This document shows, piece after piece, positions 7,717 to 16,815 of a stretch of 64,000 nucleotides of DNA. Positions within the stretch are counted from its first letter, which is position 1; the number at the start of each line of letters is the position of its first letter. The translations under genes and the position numbers were made by a program. Where the stretch lies: positions 248,001 to 312,000 of the forward strand of contig JAFXTN010000037.1 of NCBI GenBank assembly GCA_017535785.1. Direction: 5' to 3'. Under the pieces are notes generated by a model. It was not told the origin of the DNA, ran no database searches, and saw nothing but the letters and a program-made list of their open reading frames with translations. The DNA comes from Butyrivibrio sp. Lineage in GTDB: Bacteria > Bacillota > Clostridia > Lachnospirales > Lachnospiraceae.

Positions 7717-8932
7717 AGTATTATTAATTATAGAAAAAAATCCTTCTGGGTCATATGGAATACAGATGGCAAAGAGAATGGGGCTATATGTTATTTTTTT
7801 TTCTAATAATAAGTATTCCAATCGTCCGTCCGAGGAGGATAGACAGTATATTGATGAACTATATGAAATAGATACTAATAGTGATGATGATGTAATGCGC
7901 TTAGTTAAAGAAATATCAGTAAAGACAAAAATTGACGCAGTTATTACATTTATGGAGTATTATGTTCCATTGGTTGCCAAAGTTGCTCAGTATTTGGGGG
8001 TCAAGGGAAATTCAGTAGAATGCAGTATATGCACTCATGACAAATATGAAATGAGAAAAAAACTATATCAGAATGGTGCCTCGATTCCACAATATCTACT
8101 GTTTGATTCGTTGGAATCATTGCTTGAAGGTGTAAATATTATTGGTTATCCTAATGTTATCAAGCCAATAAATATGGCAGCAAGTCGTGCGGTTCTAAAA
8201 TCATGTAATAAAGAAGAAATGGTTACAAATTATGAAAAATTAATACAGGAGATTCCACCTTATGGTGTAATGAAAGAGGAAAGATACCTCTTGGAAGAAT
8301 ATGTTGATGGGCAGGAAATAAGCGTAGAAGCAGCTGTCGAAAATGGAAAGGTCAATATTATTGCTTTTACCAAAAAATATGTATCGAGTGGGAATCATTT
8401 TGTCGAAATGGGACATACAGTTCCATATAATGTTGATAATAAAACAAAAATGGAAATAGAAAGATGTGTATTAGAAGGAATCAGAGCTTTGGGGATAACA
8501 AATTCTATTACTCACTCCGAGATAAAGATTTCGCCTAAAGGCCCTAAAATAATTGAAATAGCTTCTCGCTTAGGCGGGGATCATATTCCTGATTTAGTAA
8601 ATTATGCATATGGAATAGATATGTGGAAAATGGCTATTGAAATAGCTTTAGGCGAGAAAATTGATTGCAATAAAGTAAAAAATGAGGCGGCGTCAATAGT
8701 TTTCTTGTCGGCAAATCCAGGAAGAATAATACGTATAGAGAATGAGGATTTAATAAAAAGGAAAGCTGGAGTTAAATTACTGCATCTTGAATGCTCAGTA
8801 GGTGATAAAGTGAGCAGTTTAGAAAACAGTTTAAGTAGAATTGGAGAAATAATAACTGTGGGTAATAATTGTAACGAGGCTGAGCAACTATCAAGTTGGG
8901 CTTTAAATGAAATTATTATAGAAACGAGGTGA
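7700..8932 (+). CDS. ATP-grasp ligase 1 (amino acid ligase type)
   Basis: This 410-residue protein has an N-terminal Rossmann-like domain (1-105). It continues with an ATP-grasp domain carrying the nucleotide-binding Lys segment VIKPINMAASRAV, the hinge LLEEYVDGQEISVEA, and the Mg-binding segment SEIKISPKGPKIIEIASRLGG. The C-terminal 90 residues resemble the extra domain of L-amino acid ligases such as BacD. Such enzymes join a carboxylate and an amine through an acyl phosphate. GAGGAAAT precedes the ATG, which lies inside the transporter gene. Substrates cannot be read from the sequence. Confidence 0.82.
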   Translation: MQKQSRVLLIIEKNPSGSYGIQMAKRMGLYVIFFSNNKYSNRPSEEDRQYIDELYEIDTNSDDDVMRLVKEISVKTKIDAVITFMEYYVPLVAKVAQYLGVKGNSVECSICTHDKYEMRKKLYQNGASIPQYLLFDSLESLLEGVNIIGYPNVIKPINMAASRAVLKSCNKEEMVTNYEKLIQEIPPYGVMKEERYLLEEYVDGQEISVEAAVENGKVNIIAFTKKYVSSGNHFVEMGHTVPYNVDNKTKMEIERCVLEGIRALGITNSITHSEIKISPKGPKIIEIASRLGGDHIPDLVNYAYGIDMWKMAIEIALGEKIDCNKVKNEAASIVFLSANPGRIIRIENEDLIKRKAGVKLLHLECSVGDKVSSLENSLSRIGEIITVGNNCNEAEQLSSWALNEIIIETR

Positions 8933-8938
8933 CAAACT

Positions 8939-10168
8939 ATGTATACAATTCTGTTGATCGGAATGGCAGAGAATTTTATTAAATACACACAACATAGAGA
9001 TGATATGCGCTTTCTAGTAATTGAAGAAAAAGATTTGTTCTATGCTAATAATTGTGAAGGTGTTAGATATAAAAATCTAATTGGCGTATATATCGGTGAG
9101 TATATGCATAGTACAGAATGCATTTCAATTGCAAGAAAACTGAATGAAGAAATGAAAATTGATGCAGTTATTCCTGGTAGAGACTATGCTGTTGAAACGG
9201 CTACTGCTATTGCAGAAGAATTAGGTGTTAATAGTTTGGGAATGGGAGCAGCAAAAGCATTAACAAATAAATTCTTGTTAAGAAATGCATGTGTTAAGGG
9301 GGATATTTTTCAACCTAAATATTGTAAAATAAATTCAGTTGAGGAATTAAAAAAATTTTGTAAAAATAATAAACCTGTGATATTAAAGCCTTCTAATCGT
9401 CAGGCTAGTTTGGGAATAAGCTTAATTACTGAGGATTCAGATATATTAGGGGCATATGAATATACTACTTCTGCAGATGAAGATAAACGAAGAATAGCAA
9501 TGCGTGATTTTAAAAAGGAATATATAGCAGAACAGTATATTGAAGGCGAAGAATACAGCACAGAGTTATTGGTGCTAGATGGAAAAATAGTATTTAGTAA
9601 TATTACGAAGAAAGATACTATGGAAAACGCTTTTGTTGAATTACAACATGTTGTTCCTGGAAACGACTATTTGTCTCCTAAAGCAATTAAGACGTTAGAA
9701 GAGCAGACCCATTTTTTGGTTAGTTTATTAGATGTAGGAAGTGGTATACTACATGCAGAATGGAAAATGAATAATGATATACCATATTTGATAGAATGCG
9801 CTGGAAGAATACCGGGAGATTATATATGCAGGCTTATTGGACTGGCGTTTGATATAAATTTTTACGAAGAAACATGTAATATATATTTAGGTTTATTTTC
9901 TAAACATATTGGACAACCTGTTAGATATGCTGTGAATAGGTATTTCACAGCAAAGGAAGGAAAGGTTATTGAGATACAGGGTAAAGAAAAATTAGATACT
10001 GAAAATGTCGTTCAGTACAATATAAACTATTCAATAGGGGAAGATGTTCCTGTAGTGAAATCTTCTTGGGATAGAATTGGAAACTTTATTATAGTGAATG
10101 ATAAAATTGAAGAATTAGAAAAAGAAAAAAGATTAATTCTAGATAGCGTAAAATTTATAACTGCATAA
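8939..10168 (+). CDS. ATP-grasp ligase 2
   Basis: This 409-residue protein has the same general plan as ligase 1 but is clearly different in sequence, so the pair is not a recent duplication. Visible elements are the Lys loop VILKPSNRQASLGIS, the hinge IAEQYIEGEEYSTELLVLDG, and the metal-binding HAEWKMNNDIPYLIECAGR. GAGGTG lies upstream of the start, six bases after the first ligase. Two non-identical ligases suggest a product of at least three joined units, or two alternative condensations (inference). Confidence 0.8.
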   Translation: MYTILLIGMAENFIKYTQHRDDMRFLVIEEKDLFYANNCEGVRYKNLIGVYIGEYMHSTECISIARKLNEEMKIDAVIPGRDYAVETATAIAEELGVNSLGMGAAKALTNKFLLRNACVKGDIFQPKYCKINSVEELKKFCKNNKPVILKPSNRQASLGISLITEDSDILGAYEYTTSADEDKRRIAMRDFKKEYIAEQYIEGEEYSTELLVLDGKIVFSNITKKDTMENAFVELQHVVPGNDYLSPKAIKTLEEQTHFLVSLLDVGSGILHAEWKMNNDIPYLIECAGRIPGDYICRLIGLAFDINFYEETCNIYLGLFSKHIGQPVRYAVNRYFTAKEGKVIEIQGKEKLDTENVVQYNINYSIGEDVPVVKSSWDRIGNFIIVNDKIEELEKEKRLILDSVKFITA

Positions 10169-10179
10169 AAGGGGAAACT

Positions 10180-11007
10180 ATGTTTTTTACAAAAGTAAAT
10201 GGATTAGGAAATGATTTTATTATAGTAGAAGAGAATGAAGAGAATATTAGTAACCTAAAAAAATGTGCTTCTAAAGTATGTAATCGTTATACTGGAATTG
10301 GTGCAGATGGAATCTTGGTTTTGTCGAAATCAACTGTAGCTGATCTTAAGATGACTATAATAAACTCAGATGGTTCAATAGCAGAGATGTGCGGAAATGG
10401 AATAAGATGTGTAGCAAAGTATGCTTATGAAAATAAAATTGTAAATAAAGAAGAATTTGAAATCGAGACATTGGCGGGAATTATGAAGCCCCAATTATTC
10501 ATTGAAAATGGAAAAGTAAGGGATGTAACCATAAATATGGGTTCACCATTTTTTGATAGTAATAAGTTGATTGCGAAAAAAAGCATTAAATCTTTAGTAG
10601 ATATTCCTGTTATTATTGGGAACAAAAAATATCTATGTAATAGCGTATTAATGGGGGTCCCTCATACAGTTGTTTTTGTAGATAATATAGATGACATAGA
10701 TGTATGTGAGTTAGGGTCAATTATCGAAAAAAATTCAATATTCTTAAATGGGACAAATGTAAATTTCGTTCAAGTGATTGATGAAGATACCTTGATAGTA
10801 AGAACATGGGAAAGGGGGGCTGGATATACTAAGGCATGCGGAACAGGAGCGTGTAGTTCAGCAGTAATATTTAACAAGATAAAATCACGACATAATAAAA
10901 TTTGCACAAAACTTCAGTTGGGTGAGTTATATGTAGAATGGACAGAAGAAGGTGTTTTGATGACAGGACCTGCAGAAACGGTATTCAAAGGGGAAATGGA
11001 GGTGTAA
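10180..11007 (+). CDS. DapF-family amino acid epimerase, second copy, in the biosynthetic cluster
   Basis: This 275-residue protein keeps both active-site Cys, in EMCGNGIRC (residues 68-76) and KACGTGAC (about 218-225), plus the GLGNDF, INSDG, NVNF and WERGAG segments of diaminopimelate epimerase. The Asn of the MGNPH segment, a substrate contact in known DapF structures, is Val here (LMGVPH). The canonical DapF at 26845-27768 keeps it. The genome therefore has a housekeeping DapF, and this copy is the last gene of the AT-rich operon, 12 bases after ligase 2. DapF-fold racemases such as CntK (histidine racemase of staphylopine synthesis) are known in metallophore clusters. I infer it supplies a D- or meso-amino acid to the ligases, or is a divergent DapF. 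Confidence 0.85.
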   Translation: MFFTKVNGLGNDFIIVEENEENISNLKKCASKVCNRYTGIGADGILVLSKSTVADLKMTIINSDGSIAEMCGNGIRCVAKYAYENKIVNKEEFEIETLAGIMKPQLFIENGKVRDVTINMGSPFFDSNKLIAKKSIKSLVDIPVIIGNKKYLCNSVLMGVPHTVVFVDNIDDIDVCELGSIIEKNSIFLNGTNVNFVQVIDEDTLIVRTWERGAGYTKACGTGACSSAVIFNKIKSRHNKICTKLQLGELYVEWTEEGVLMTGPAETVFKGEMEV

Positions 11008-11053
11008 TAAATCTTTGATTGTTTTTTTTGGGGGTCAACTAAAGTGTGTAAGA

Positions 11054-11611
11054 TCATTCCTTCGACCCTTTCCGCAGCTTAGTGCAGTATAGTGAGCTGA
11101 ACGATATACCGATCATTGCAACAACCTGGTTGTAGGGGGCAAGAAGGTAGAGTGCATGTTCTAGCTGCTCTTGTTTGTATTTCTTGGGATGGCCACCATA
11201 GTGGCCAGAGATACGGCGACCTTCTTGTGTTCGTTCTACAACCATGTCACGTTCAAACTCAGCGAAAGCAAGCAGGATGCTTCTTATTAGCTTACCTGTT
11301 GGAGACCTGTCCATAAGTCCCATGTTGAGTACATGGATATTGATGCCATGGCTGAGCAATTCTTCAATAAAACTGCTGCCTTGTGAAGCAGATCGAGCAA
11401 GTCGATTCAGCTTAGTAATCATAAGTGTGTCCCTAGGCTCTAAGGCTTTGCGAAGCTCGTTTAATTAGGGACGATCAAGCGTAACGCCGGTAAATGAATC
11501 ATAGAAAACAATCTTTGCACCGGCGGCTTTTAAGAGCTTTCTCTGAGCCTCCAAAGAGTTGCCTTCTCGTTCCTGAATCTTGGTGCTGACGCAGGCGTAT
11601 CCACATATCAT
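11054..11611 (-). pseudogene. Serine recombinase (resolvase/invertase) with an internal stop
   Basis: From the ATG at 11611 the minus strand encodes a 185-codon resolvase-length reading frame. Recognisable segments are GYACVST (catalytic Ser region), NSLEAQRKLL, TLMITKLNRLARS, and AFAEFERDMVVERTQEG, then a helix-turn-helix end. One in-frame TAA interrupts it right after TLDRP, at about 11465-11467, where a sense codon before LNELRKAL is expected. The Arg of the usual YARVS motif is Cys here. The reading frame is otherwise intact, so the decay is recent. The gene marks the right border of the AT-rich island and is probably a relic of the element that brought it. Confidence 0.82.
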
Positions 11612-11643
11612 TTTTGCTCCTTTTTCGTGAACATAAGTTATGA

Positions 11644-11838
11644 CTATTCGAATTGTTCATAGTAATCGATTCGTTCGCCGAGGTCTTCGATGAGAATCAA
11701 CTGGTTTCGTATGATTGGCTAGTTGCTGTAGGCTTTATATTGCCACTTCTCATAGAGGTCAAGAATTCTTAAGTAGAGTACCTTTGTATAAATGGATGGT
11801 TGAGAAATGGGCAATGGTATGCGGAATATTAGGAGCAT
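11644..11838 (-). pseudogene. Remnant of a small gene upstream of the recombinase
   Basis: On the minus strand a 65-codon frame from ATG 11838 to TAG 11644 has protein-like segments on both sides of a single in-frame TAG at 11719-11721: RILDLYEKWQYKAYSN before it and QLILIEDLGERIDYYEQFE after it. A CAG-to-TAG change would explain it. The frame precedes the recombinase by 32 bases on the same strand. I do not recognise the family, and the first 25 residues are hydrophobic and may not be genuine. Confidence 0.35.
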
Positions 11839-12464
11839 CTCGCAATATGTAAAAGAAAACTTCGATGATAATACTATTAATGAAATTTATGCTGTATCAA
11901 GTAGGTTACGTAATTTTTTGAGAATATGAGAGAATAAAAATGTCCCTAACAGCACGTATAGCCAAAACGGAGTTGAGGGGAATTGAATCCTAGCTCTGGA
12001 CAATCATTCCTACCAAATATAGAAACAATTCTACATGTGAACAGTAAAGCTAAGAGAACTCTTAAAAAGAGAAACTATTATTATATGAACCTGATAATTG
12101 GGACGAGAAAAACGATTCATCTTTTGAATTGGTGTTATTCGTCGCATGTTTTAACAGGAGTGATAAAGAGTAATTCCCAGAGGGGAAAAACTGTAAATAG
12201 TTGTAAAATAATATCCGACCTGTAAACAGTTGTATTGAAGAAAGAATATAATGAAAATCCTTTTACACATACACCCTGTAGATTTGGGGATGCCAATATT
12301 TCGACAACTATCGAGGAAAAAGTATATGAAAATTTCAGGTATCCGCAGCCTTCGGAGTGCGTATGCAAGATAACCGGAATCAGAGGCTCGAGTAACCTTT
12401 CTTTGGAGAGTATATTCAGAAATATTGTTGATCTTTTGCATATTGCATAGAAAGAGGGAAATAC
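11839..12464. other. Gene-poor junction between the AT-rich island and the core genome
   Basis: No gene is supported here. A plus-strand frame of 40 codons (11807-11929) and short frames at 11983-12450 look like debris or chance. They lack ribosome sites in the right place and match no family I know. Composition changes from AT-rich to the window average near 12300, marking the likely edge of the acquired DNA. Confidence 0.4.
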
Positions 12465-13583
12465 ATGACCTTTGAACCTCTGGCGGTTGAGCTTGATGAG
12501 AACGGAATCTCAGGTTTTATCAAGCGTTACCATTTTAAGACAAGTGAGAAAAAAGATATTGTGATGCTATATAGACAGCTTCACCCGAGAGTGCATGCGA
12601 GTTTCCATCATGTGATCGAGGGCGAGACTGTCTATGTTGTCGTTACGCTCGGAGATGCCTTCGACAGCTTTCAGGATTCTCTTTTGCAAAAAGGCGAGAT
12701 ACAGAAGGCGTTTATCGTCGATTGCCTCGGAACGGAGATGCTCTCGCTTGCTTATGAAGAGGTTGATAAAAAGATATTTGAAAAGACCGGACTTTACGTG
12801 GGAAGCTATGTCTTTGCGGGCAGCGATAAGATGCCGCTTGAAGAGCTTGCCGCTGTAATGAAAAAGCTTGGGCAAAAGATTGTAAAGTGTAACGAATCTT
12901 TTGTACTGGTTCCGAAAAAGAGCGTTGTCTTTTCCGCAAAGCTTCATAAAAGGAGAAGCAGGAAGCATTCAGACTGCGAGAATTGCAGCGCGGTCAGCTG
13001 CCCCATGAGAAAGGAACCCGCTGCGAAAAGAGCGGTTTCCAAGGATGATGACAAGAGCGGAAAAGGCCTTATCCACTTGTATACGGGAGAAGGAAAAGGA
13101 AAGACCACGGCAGCGATCGGTCTTGCCGTCAGGGCAGCAGGCGCCGGAAAGAAGGTTGTCTTTTCTCAGTTTATGAAGGGCAGAAAAACTTCCGAGCTTG
13201 TTTCGCTTGAACTTATACCGGGAATTACTGTTGTAAGAAGCGAGAAGGAGCTCGGCTGGCTCAAGCGAGACGATGAAGCACAGTGCGAGATGTTCCGCGT
13301 GGTTCATAACGAGATACTTGATAAGATCTCAGAGCATATCCAGAACGGCGAGTGCGACGTGCTTATCATGGATGAAATCACATACCCGTTTAACTACGGC
13401 GTTATAGATAAGAAGAAGCTTGAAGATATGATAGACAACAAGCCCGATGACATGGAAATTGTCATGACCGGCAGAAACGCCGACGAGCTCCTTTCAGAAA
13501 AGGCGGACTACATTACCTACATGGAAAAAATACGTCATCCGTATGATAAGGGAATTGATGCAAGGCGCGGAATTGAATATTGA
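12465..13583 (+). CDS. MetH-activation-like domain fused to CobA-type corrinoid adenosyltransferase
   Basis: This 372-residue protein has a C-terminal half (about 200-372) that is an ATP:cob(I)alamin adenosyltransferase of the CobA/BtuR type. It carries the P-loop YTGEGKGKTTAAIGLAVRAA and the acidic VLIMDEITYPFNYG. The N-terminal half resembles the vitamin B12-dependent methionine synthase activation fold found in Clostridia. It ends in a Cys cluster, CENCSAVSCPMR, that may bind a metal. The enzyme would transfer the adenosyl group of ATP to cobalt. The fused domain may present or reduce the corrinoid (inference). GAGGG precedes the ATG and a strong terminator follows, so the gene is probably monocistronic. 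Confidence 0.8.
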   Translation: MTFEPLAVELDENGISGFIKRYHFKTSEKKDIVMLYRQLHPRVHASFHHVIEGETVYVVVTLGDAFDSFQDSLLQKGEIQKAFIVDCLGTEMLSLAYEEVDKKIFEKTGLYVGSYVFAGSDKMPLEELAAVMKKLGQKIVKCNESFVLVPKKSVVFSAKLHKRRSRKHSDCENCSAVSCPMRKEPAAKRAVSKDDDKSGKGLIHLYTGEGKGKTTAAIGLAVRAAGAGKKVVFSQFMKGRKTSELVSLELIPGITVVRSEKELGWLKRDDEAQCEMFRVVHNEILDKISEHIQNGECDVLIMDEITYPFNYGVIDKKKLEDMIDNKPDDMEIVMTGRNADELLSEKADYITYMEKIRHPYDKGIDARRGIEY

Positions 13584-13593
13584 AGATGCTTTG

Positions 13594-13635
13594 GCGGACC
13601 GATTGCCGTGTAACGGCAATTCGGTCCGCTTTTTT
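13594..13635 (+). terminator. Rho-independent terminator after the adenosyltransferase gene
   Basis: GCGGACCGATTGCCG and CGGCAATTCGGTCCGC form a stem of about 15 pairs with a short loop, followed by six T. Confidence 0.92.
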
Positions 13636-13640
13636 ATGTG

Positions 13641-13668
13641 TTGACATTTAAAATAATCGTGTTATAGT
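13641..13668 (+). promoter_or_regulatory. clpB promoter
   Basis: TTGACA and TATAGT are 16 bases apart and end 44 bases before the clpB start, directly after the preceding terminator. No CIRCE or CtsR heptad operator was recognised beside it. Confidence 0.7.
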
Positions 13669-13712
13669 TGTAATAGAACAAGTATAACCTGGTTTGTTTT
13701 GAGGAGGAAATT

Positions 13713-16304
13713 ATGAATATACAGAAGTTCACACAAAAGTCCATAGAGGCTGTGAGCGGATGCGAGAAGATCGCCGTTGAATACGGCAATCAGGAGATTG
13801 AACAGGAGCATCTGCTCTATGCTCTTATGACAATAGAAGATAGCCTTATCTCTAAGCTTGTTGAGAAAATGGGCGTTGACACAAGCTCTTTTGTCAACAG
13901 GATCGAGCAGGCGATCGGCAAGAGGACCAAGGTTCAGGGCGGCCAGCCTTATATAGGAGCGCAGCTCAATAAAGCTCTTTTGTCTGCTGAGGATGAGGCG
14001 AAGGCGCTCGGCGATGCATACGTTTCCGTGGAGCATCTGTTCCTTGCGCTTATTAAGCATGCCAATAAAGAGGTAAAAGAGATTTTTGCTCAGTTTGGGA
14101 TCGACAGGAACAGATTTCTCCAGGTGCTTTCCGAGGTTAGAGGTAACAGGAACGTGACGACGGATAATCCCGAGGCGACTTACGATACCTTGAGCAAATA
14201 CGGAACAGAGCTTGTCGAGAAGGCCAAGAACCAAAAGCTTGATCCCGTTATCGGCCGTGACACCGAGATCAGAAACGTTATAAGGATCCTTTCCAGAAAG
14301 AGCAAGAACAATCCCGTGCTCATCGGTGAACCGGGTGTAGGTAAGACTGCGGTTGTCGAGGCACTTGCGCAGAGGATCGCGAGCGGCGACGTGCCCACAG
14401 CTTTAAAGGATAAAAAGATCTTTTCGCTTGATATGGGTGCTCTTGTAGCCGGAGCGAAGTACAGAGGTGAGTTTGAGGAAAGGCTTAAGGCAGTTCTTGA
14501 AGATGTGAAAGGCTCGGACGGTGAGATAATCCTTTTCATCGATGAGCTTCATCTGATAGTCGGCGCAGGTAAGACCGACGGCGCGATGGATGCCGGCAAC
14601 ATGCTAAAGCCCATGCTTGCAAGAGGCGAACTCCACTGCATCGGTGCAACAACGCTCAACGAGTACAGACAGTACATAGAAAAAGACGCAGCGCTTGAGA
14701 GACGTTTCCAGCCTGTTATGGTTGATGAGCCTACGGTTGAGGATACGATCAGTATCCTTCGCGGACTGAAGGAAAGATATGAAGTCTTCCACGGCGTTAA
14801 GATCATGGACAGCGCGCGTGTAAGTGCCGCGGTTTTGTCTAACAGATACATTTCCGATCGTTTCCTTCCCGATAAGGCGATCGACCTTGTCGATGAGGCG
14901 TGCGCGCTTATAAAGACCGAGATGGATTCGATGCCGGCGGAGCTCGATGAGCTCAATCGTAAGATCATGCAGATGCAGATCGAGGAGGCCGCTCTTAAGA
15001 AAGAGGACGACAGCCTCAGTAAAGAGAGATTATCCAACCTGCAAAAAGAGCTTGCCGATCTCAAGGAAGACTTTGATACCAGAAAAGCTCAGTGGGAGAA
15101 CGAGAAACAGGCAGTTGATAAGCTTGCGGCTATGCGTGAGCAGATCGATACGATAAATTCGGAGATTGCCATCGCGCAGAGAAACGGTGATTATGAGAAG
15201 GCCGGAGAGCTTCAGTACGGCAAACTTCCTGCTCTTAAAAAAGAGCTTGAGGAAGCCGAGGAAGCTGCTCACAAGAAAGAAGCCGACACAACTCTTGTTC
15301 ATGAGCGAGTTTCAGATGAAGAGATCGCGGGTATCATCAGCAGATGGACCGGAATTCCCGTAAATAAGCTTACTGAGAGCGAGAGAAACAAGACACTTCA
15401 CCTTGCAGACGAGCTCCACGGAAGAGTTGTGGGTCAGGACGATGCGGTTACAAAAGTATCTGAAGCGATCATGAGATCGAAAGCGGGAATCAAGGATCCG
15501 AGAAAACCTATAGGTTCATTCCTGTTCCTCGGACCCACAGGTGTCGGAAAGACAGAGCTTGCAAAGAGCCTTGCACAGTCTCTTTTTGACGATGAGAACA
15601 ATATTGTACGTATCGATATGAGTGAGTACATGGAGAAGTACAGTGTGTCCCGTCTTATCGGAGCACCTCCCGGATACGTGGGCTATGAGGAGGGCGGACA
15701 GCTTACGGAAGCCGTAAGAAGAAAACCTTATGCGGTAGTTCTTTTTGATGGGATCGAAAAGGCGCATCCCGATGTCTTCAACATCCTTTTGCAGGTGCTT
15801 GATGACGGACGTATCACGGATTCTCAGGGCAGAACAGTCGACTTTAAGAACACGATCCTTATCATGACTTCCAACATCGGCGCGCAGTATCTGCTTGACG
15901 GAATCAGCAGCGACGGAAGCATCAGCGAGGAAGCTGAGAAAGAGACCATGGAGGATCTGAGAGCTCACTTTAGACCCGAGTTCCTTAACAGACTTGATGA
16001 GATCATCATGTTCAAGCCTCTTACAAAAGAGAACATTGGCGGAATCATTGAGCTGATAATCGATGACCTTAACACGAGACTTGCAGACAGAGAGATCTCT
16101 ATAAAGCTTTCTAAGGAAGCAAAGGACTATGTCATAGACAACGCTTATGACCCTATCTACGGCGCAAGACCGCTCAAGAGATATATTCAGAAGTATGTTG
16201 AGACATTGTCGGCGAGACTTATCCTTGAAGATAAGGTTCAGCCTCATGACACGATAGAGTTCGGAGTGGAAAACGGAGAGCTCGTTGCACACAGTGCAAG
16301 ATAA
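13713..16304 (+). CDS. clpB: ClpB disaggregase with altered second Walker B motif
   Basis: This 863-residue Hsp100 chaperone has full family length. It contains the Clp N-domain repeats (1-145), NBD1 with Walker [10 protein letters not shown] and Walker B LFIDELH, and the long coiled-coil middle domain (about 400-530). NBD2 follows, with Walker [10 protein letters not shown], the pore loop [13 protein letters not shown] and the Arg finger region [13 protein letters not shown]. ClpB works with DnaK to extract polypeptides from aggregates. In NBD2 the Walker B reads [11 protein letters not shown], where the family has FDEIEKAHP. The catalytic Glu is thus Gly (codon GGG at about 15770), which should block ATP hydrolysis in that ring. 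The ribosome site is GAGGAGG. Confidence 0.95.
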   Translation: MNIQKFTQKSIEAVSGCEKIAVEYGNQEIEQEHLLYALMTIEDSLISKLVEKMGVDTSSFVNRIEQAIGKRTKVQGGQPYIGAQLNKALLSAEDEAKALGDAYVSVEHLFLALIKHANKEVKEIFAQFGIDRNRFLQVLSEVRGNRNVTTDNPEATYDTLSKYGTELVEKAKNQKLDPVIGRDTEIRNVIRILSRKSKNNPVLIGEPGVGKTAVVEALAQRIASGDVPTALKDKKIFSLDMGALVAGAKYRGEFEERLKAVLEDVKGSDGEIILFIDELHLIVGAGKTDGAMDAGNMLKPMLARGELHCIGATTLNEYRQYIEKDAALERRFQPVMVDEPTVEDTISILRGLKERYEVFHGVKIMDSARVSAAVLSNRYISDRFLPDKAIDLVDEACALIKTEMDSMPAELDELNRKIMQMQIEEAALKKEDDSLSKERLSNLQKELADLKEDFDTRKAQWENEKQAVDKLAAMREQIDTINSEIAIAQRNGDYEKAGELQYGKLPALKKELEEAEEAAHKKEADTTLVHERVSDEEIAGIISRWTGIPVNKLTESERNKTLHLADELHGRVVGQDDAVTKVSEAIMRSKAGIKDPRKPIGSFLFLGPTGVGKTELAKSLAQSLFDDENNIVRIDMSEYMEKYSVSRLIGAPPGYVGYEEGGQLTEAVRRKPYAVVLFDGIEKAHPDVFNILLQVLDDGRITDSQGRTVDFKNTILIMTSNIGAQYLLDGISSDGSISEEAEKETMEDLRAHFRPEFLNRLDEIIMFKPLTKENIGGIIELIIDDLNTRLADREISIKLSKEAKDYVIDNAYDPIYGARPLKRYIQKYVETLSARLILEDKVQPHDTIEFGVENGELVAHSAR

Positions 16305-16340
16305 AAGAAATATCTTTTGACTAAAAAATAAATGGAAAAA

Positions 16341-16397
16341 TCCCAAGAGCAGCTTATAGAGGGTAAGCTTTTAATGCTCTTGGGATTTTCCGTTTTT
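16341..16397 (+). terminator. Terminator after clpB
   Basis: TCCCAAGAGCA and TGCTCTTGGGA form an 11-bp stem enclosing a smaller AGCTTA/TAAGCT hairpin, followed by TTTTCCGTTTTT. The symmetry could also stop transcription from the opposite strand. Confidence 0.85.
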
Positions 16398-16450
16398 GGG
16401 TTTATTCGCGAAGATATAAGTCAGGCGACAAGTTTAACCGAAAAGAATTC

Positions 16451-16630
16451 TCAAACAAATTGATTTCTTTTCTCGTCGTATGAAAAACCTGCGTCCGACA
16501 ATTTCTTTTTGATCTCATCCAGCTCTTGTGCACTAATGCCCATGTCATCGGCGAGCGCTTCAAGGCTGCTGTAATTGTCTCTTAGTTTTGTGTTCAGATA
16601 ACTGAATAGCATGATCGGATCTTCCGGCAT
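16451..16630 (-). CDS. DUF4250 family small protein
   Basis: This 59-residue protein starts with MPEDPIMLFSYLNTKLRD, the signature of the DUF4250 family of Firmicutes. It continues with a helix-turn-helix-like SSLEALADDMGISAQELDEI. GGAGG lies seven bases before the ATG at 16630. An in-frame TTG two codons earlier is too close to the ribosome site. The function of the family is not known. Confidence 0.85.
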   Translation of the reverse strand: MPEDPIMLFSYLNTKLRDNYSSLEALADDMGISAQELDEIKKKLSDAGFSYDEKRNQFV

Positions 16631-16743
16631 CTTCAAACCTCCGTGGGTGTGATGTGCGGTTCATTCCGCCTCTTTTTAAAATATAAAAACATTATACCTC
16701 AAAACCCAAGATATTGGGATAGTTTTTTTATTACCACATTATG

Positions 16744-16773
16744 TTGAAACGGCTCTTTTTAAGGGTGTATAAT
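16744..16773 (+). promoter_or_regulatory. Promoter of the exopolysaccharide control operon
   Basis: TTGAAA and TATAAT are separated by 18 bases and end 42 bases before the cpsB-like start at 16816. Their presence rules out the in-frame upstream ATG at 16741 as the translation start. Confidence 0.7.
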
Positions 16774-16815
16774 AAATGTGAGTTATTGCCTAAAATAATG
16801 CAAAGAGAGAATAAA

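Noticed and set aside
11807-11929. 40-codon plus-strand frame MGNGMRNI and onward
   Set aside because: Weak ribosome site, no known family and antisense overlap with the more protein-like remnant at 11644-11838. Kept only as possible debris.
11983-12450. Several frames of 70-96 codons on both strands in the junction region
   Set aside because: They overlap each other on opposite strands, lack ribosome sites and have no coherent protein features.
3305-12464. Search for tRNA attachment sites or intact transposase bounding the AT-rich island
   Set aside because: No tRNA gene, no matching direct repeats and no transposase were recognised, so the island cannot be delimited as a specific element from this window alone.
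15516-16346. 276-codon minus-strand frame inside clpB
   Set aside because: It is a shadow of the clpB reading frame on the other strand, which has unambiguous family motifs.
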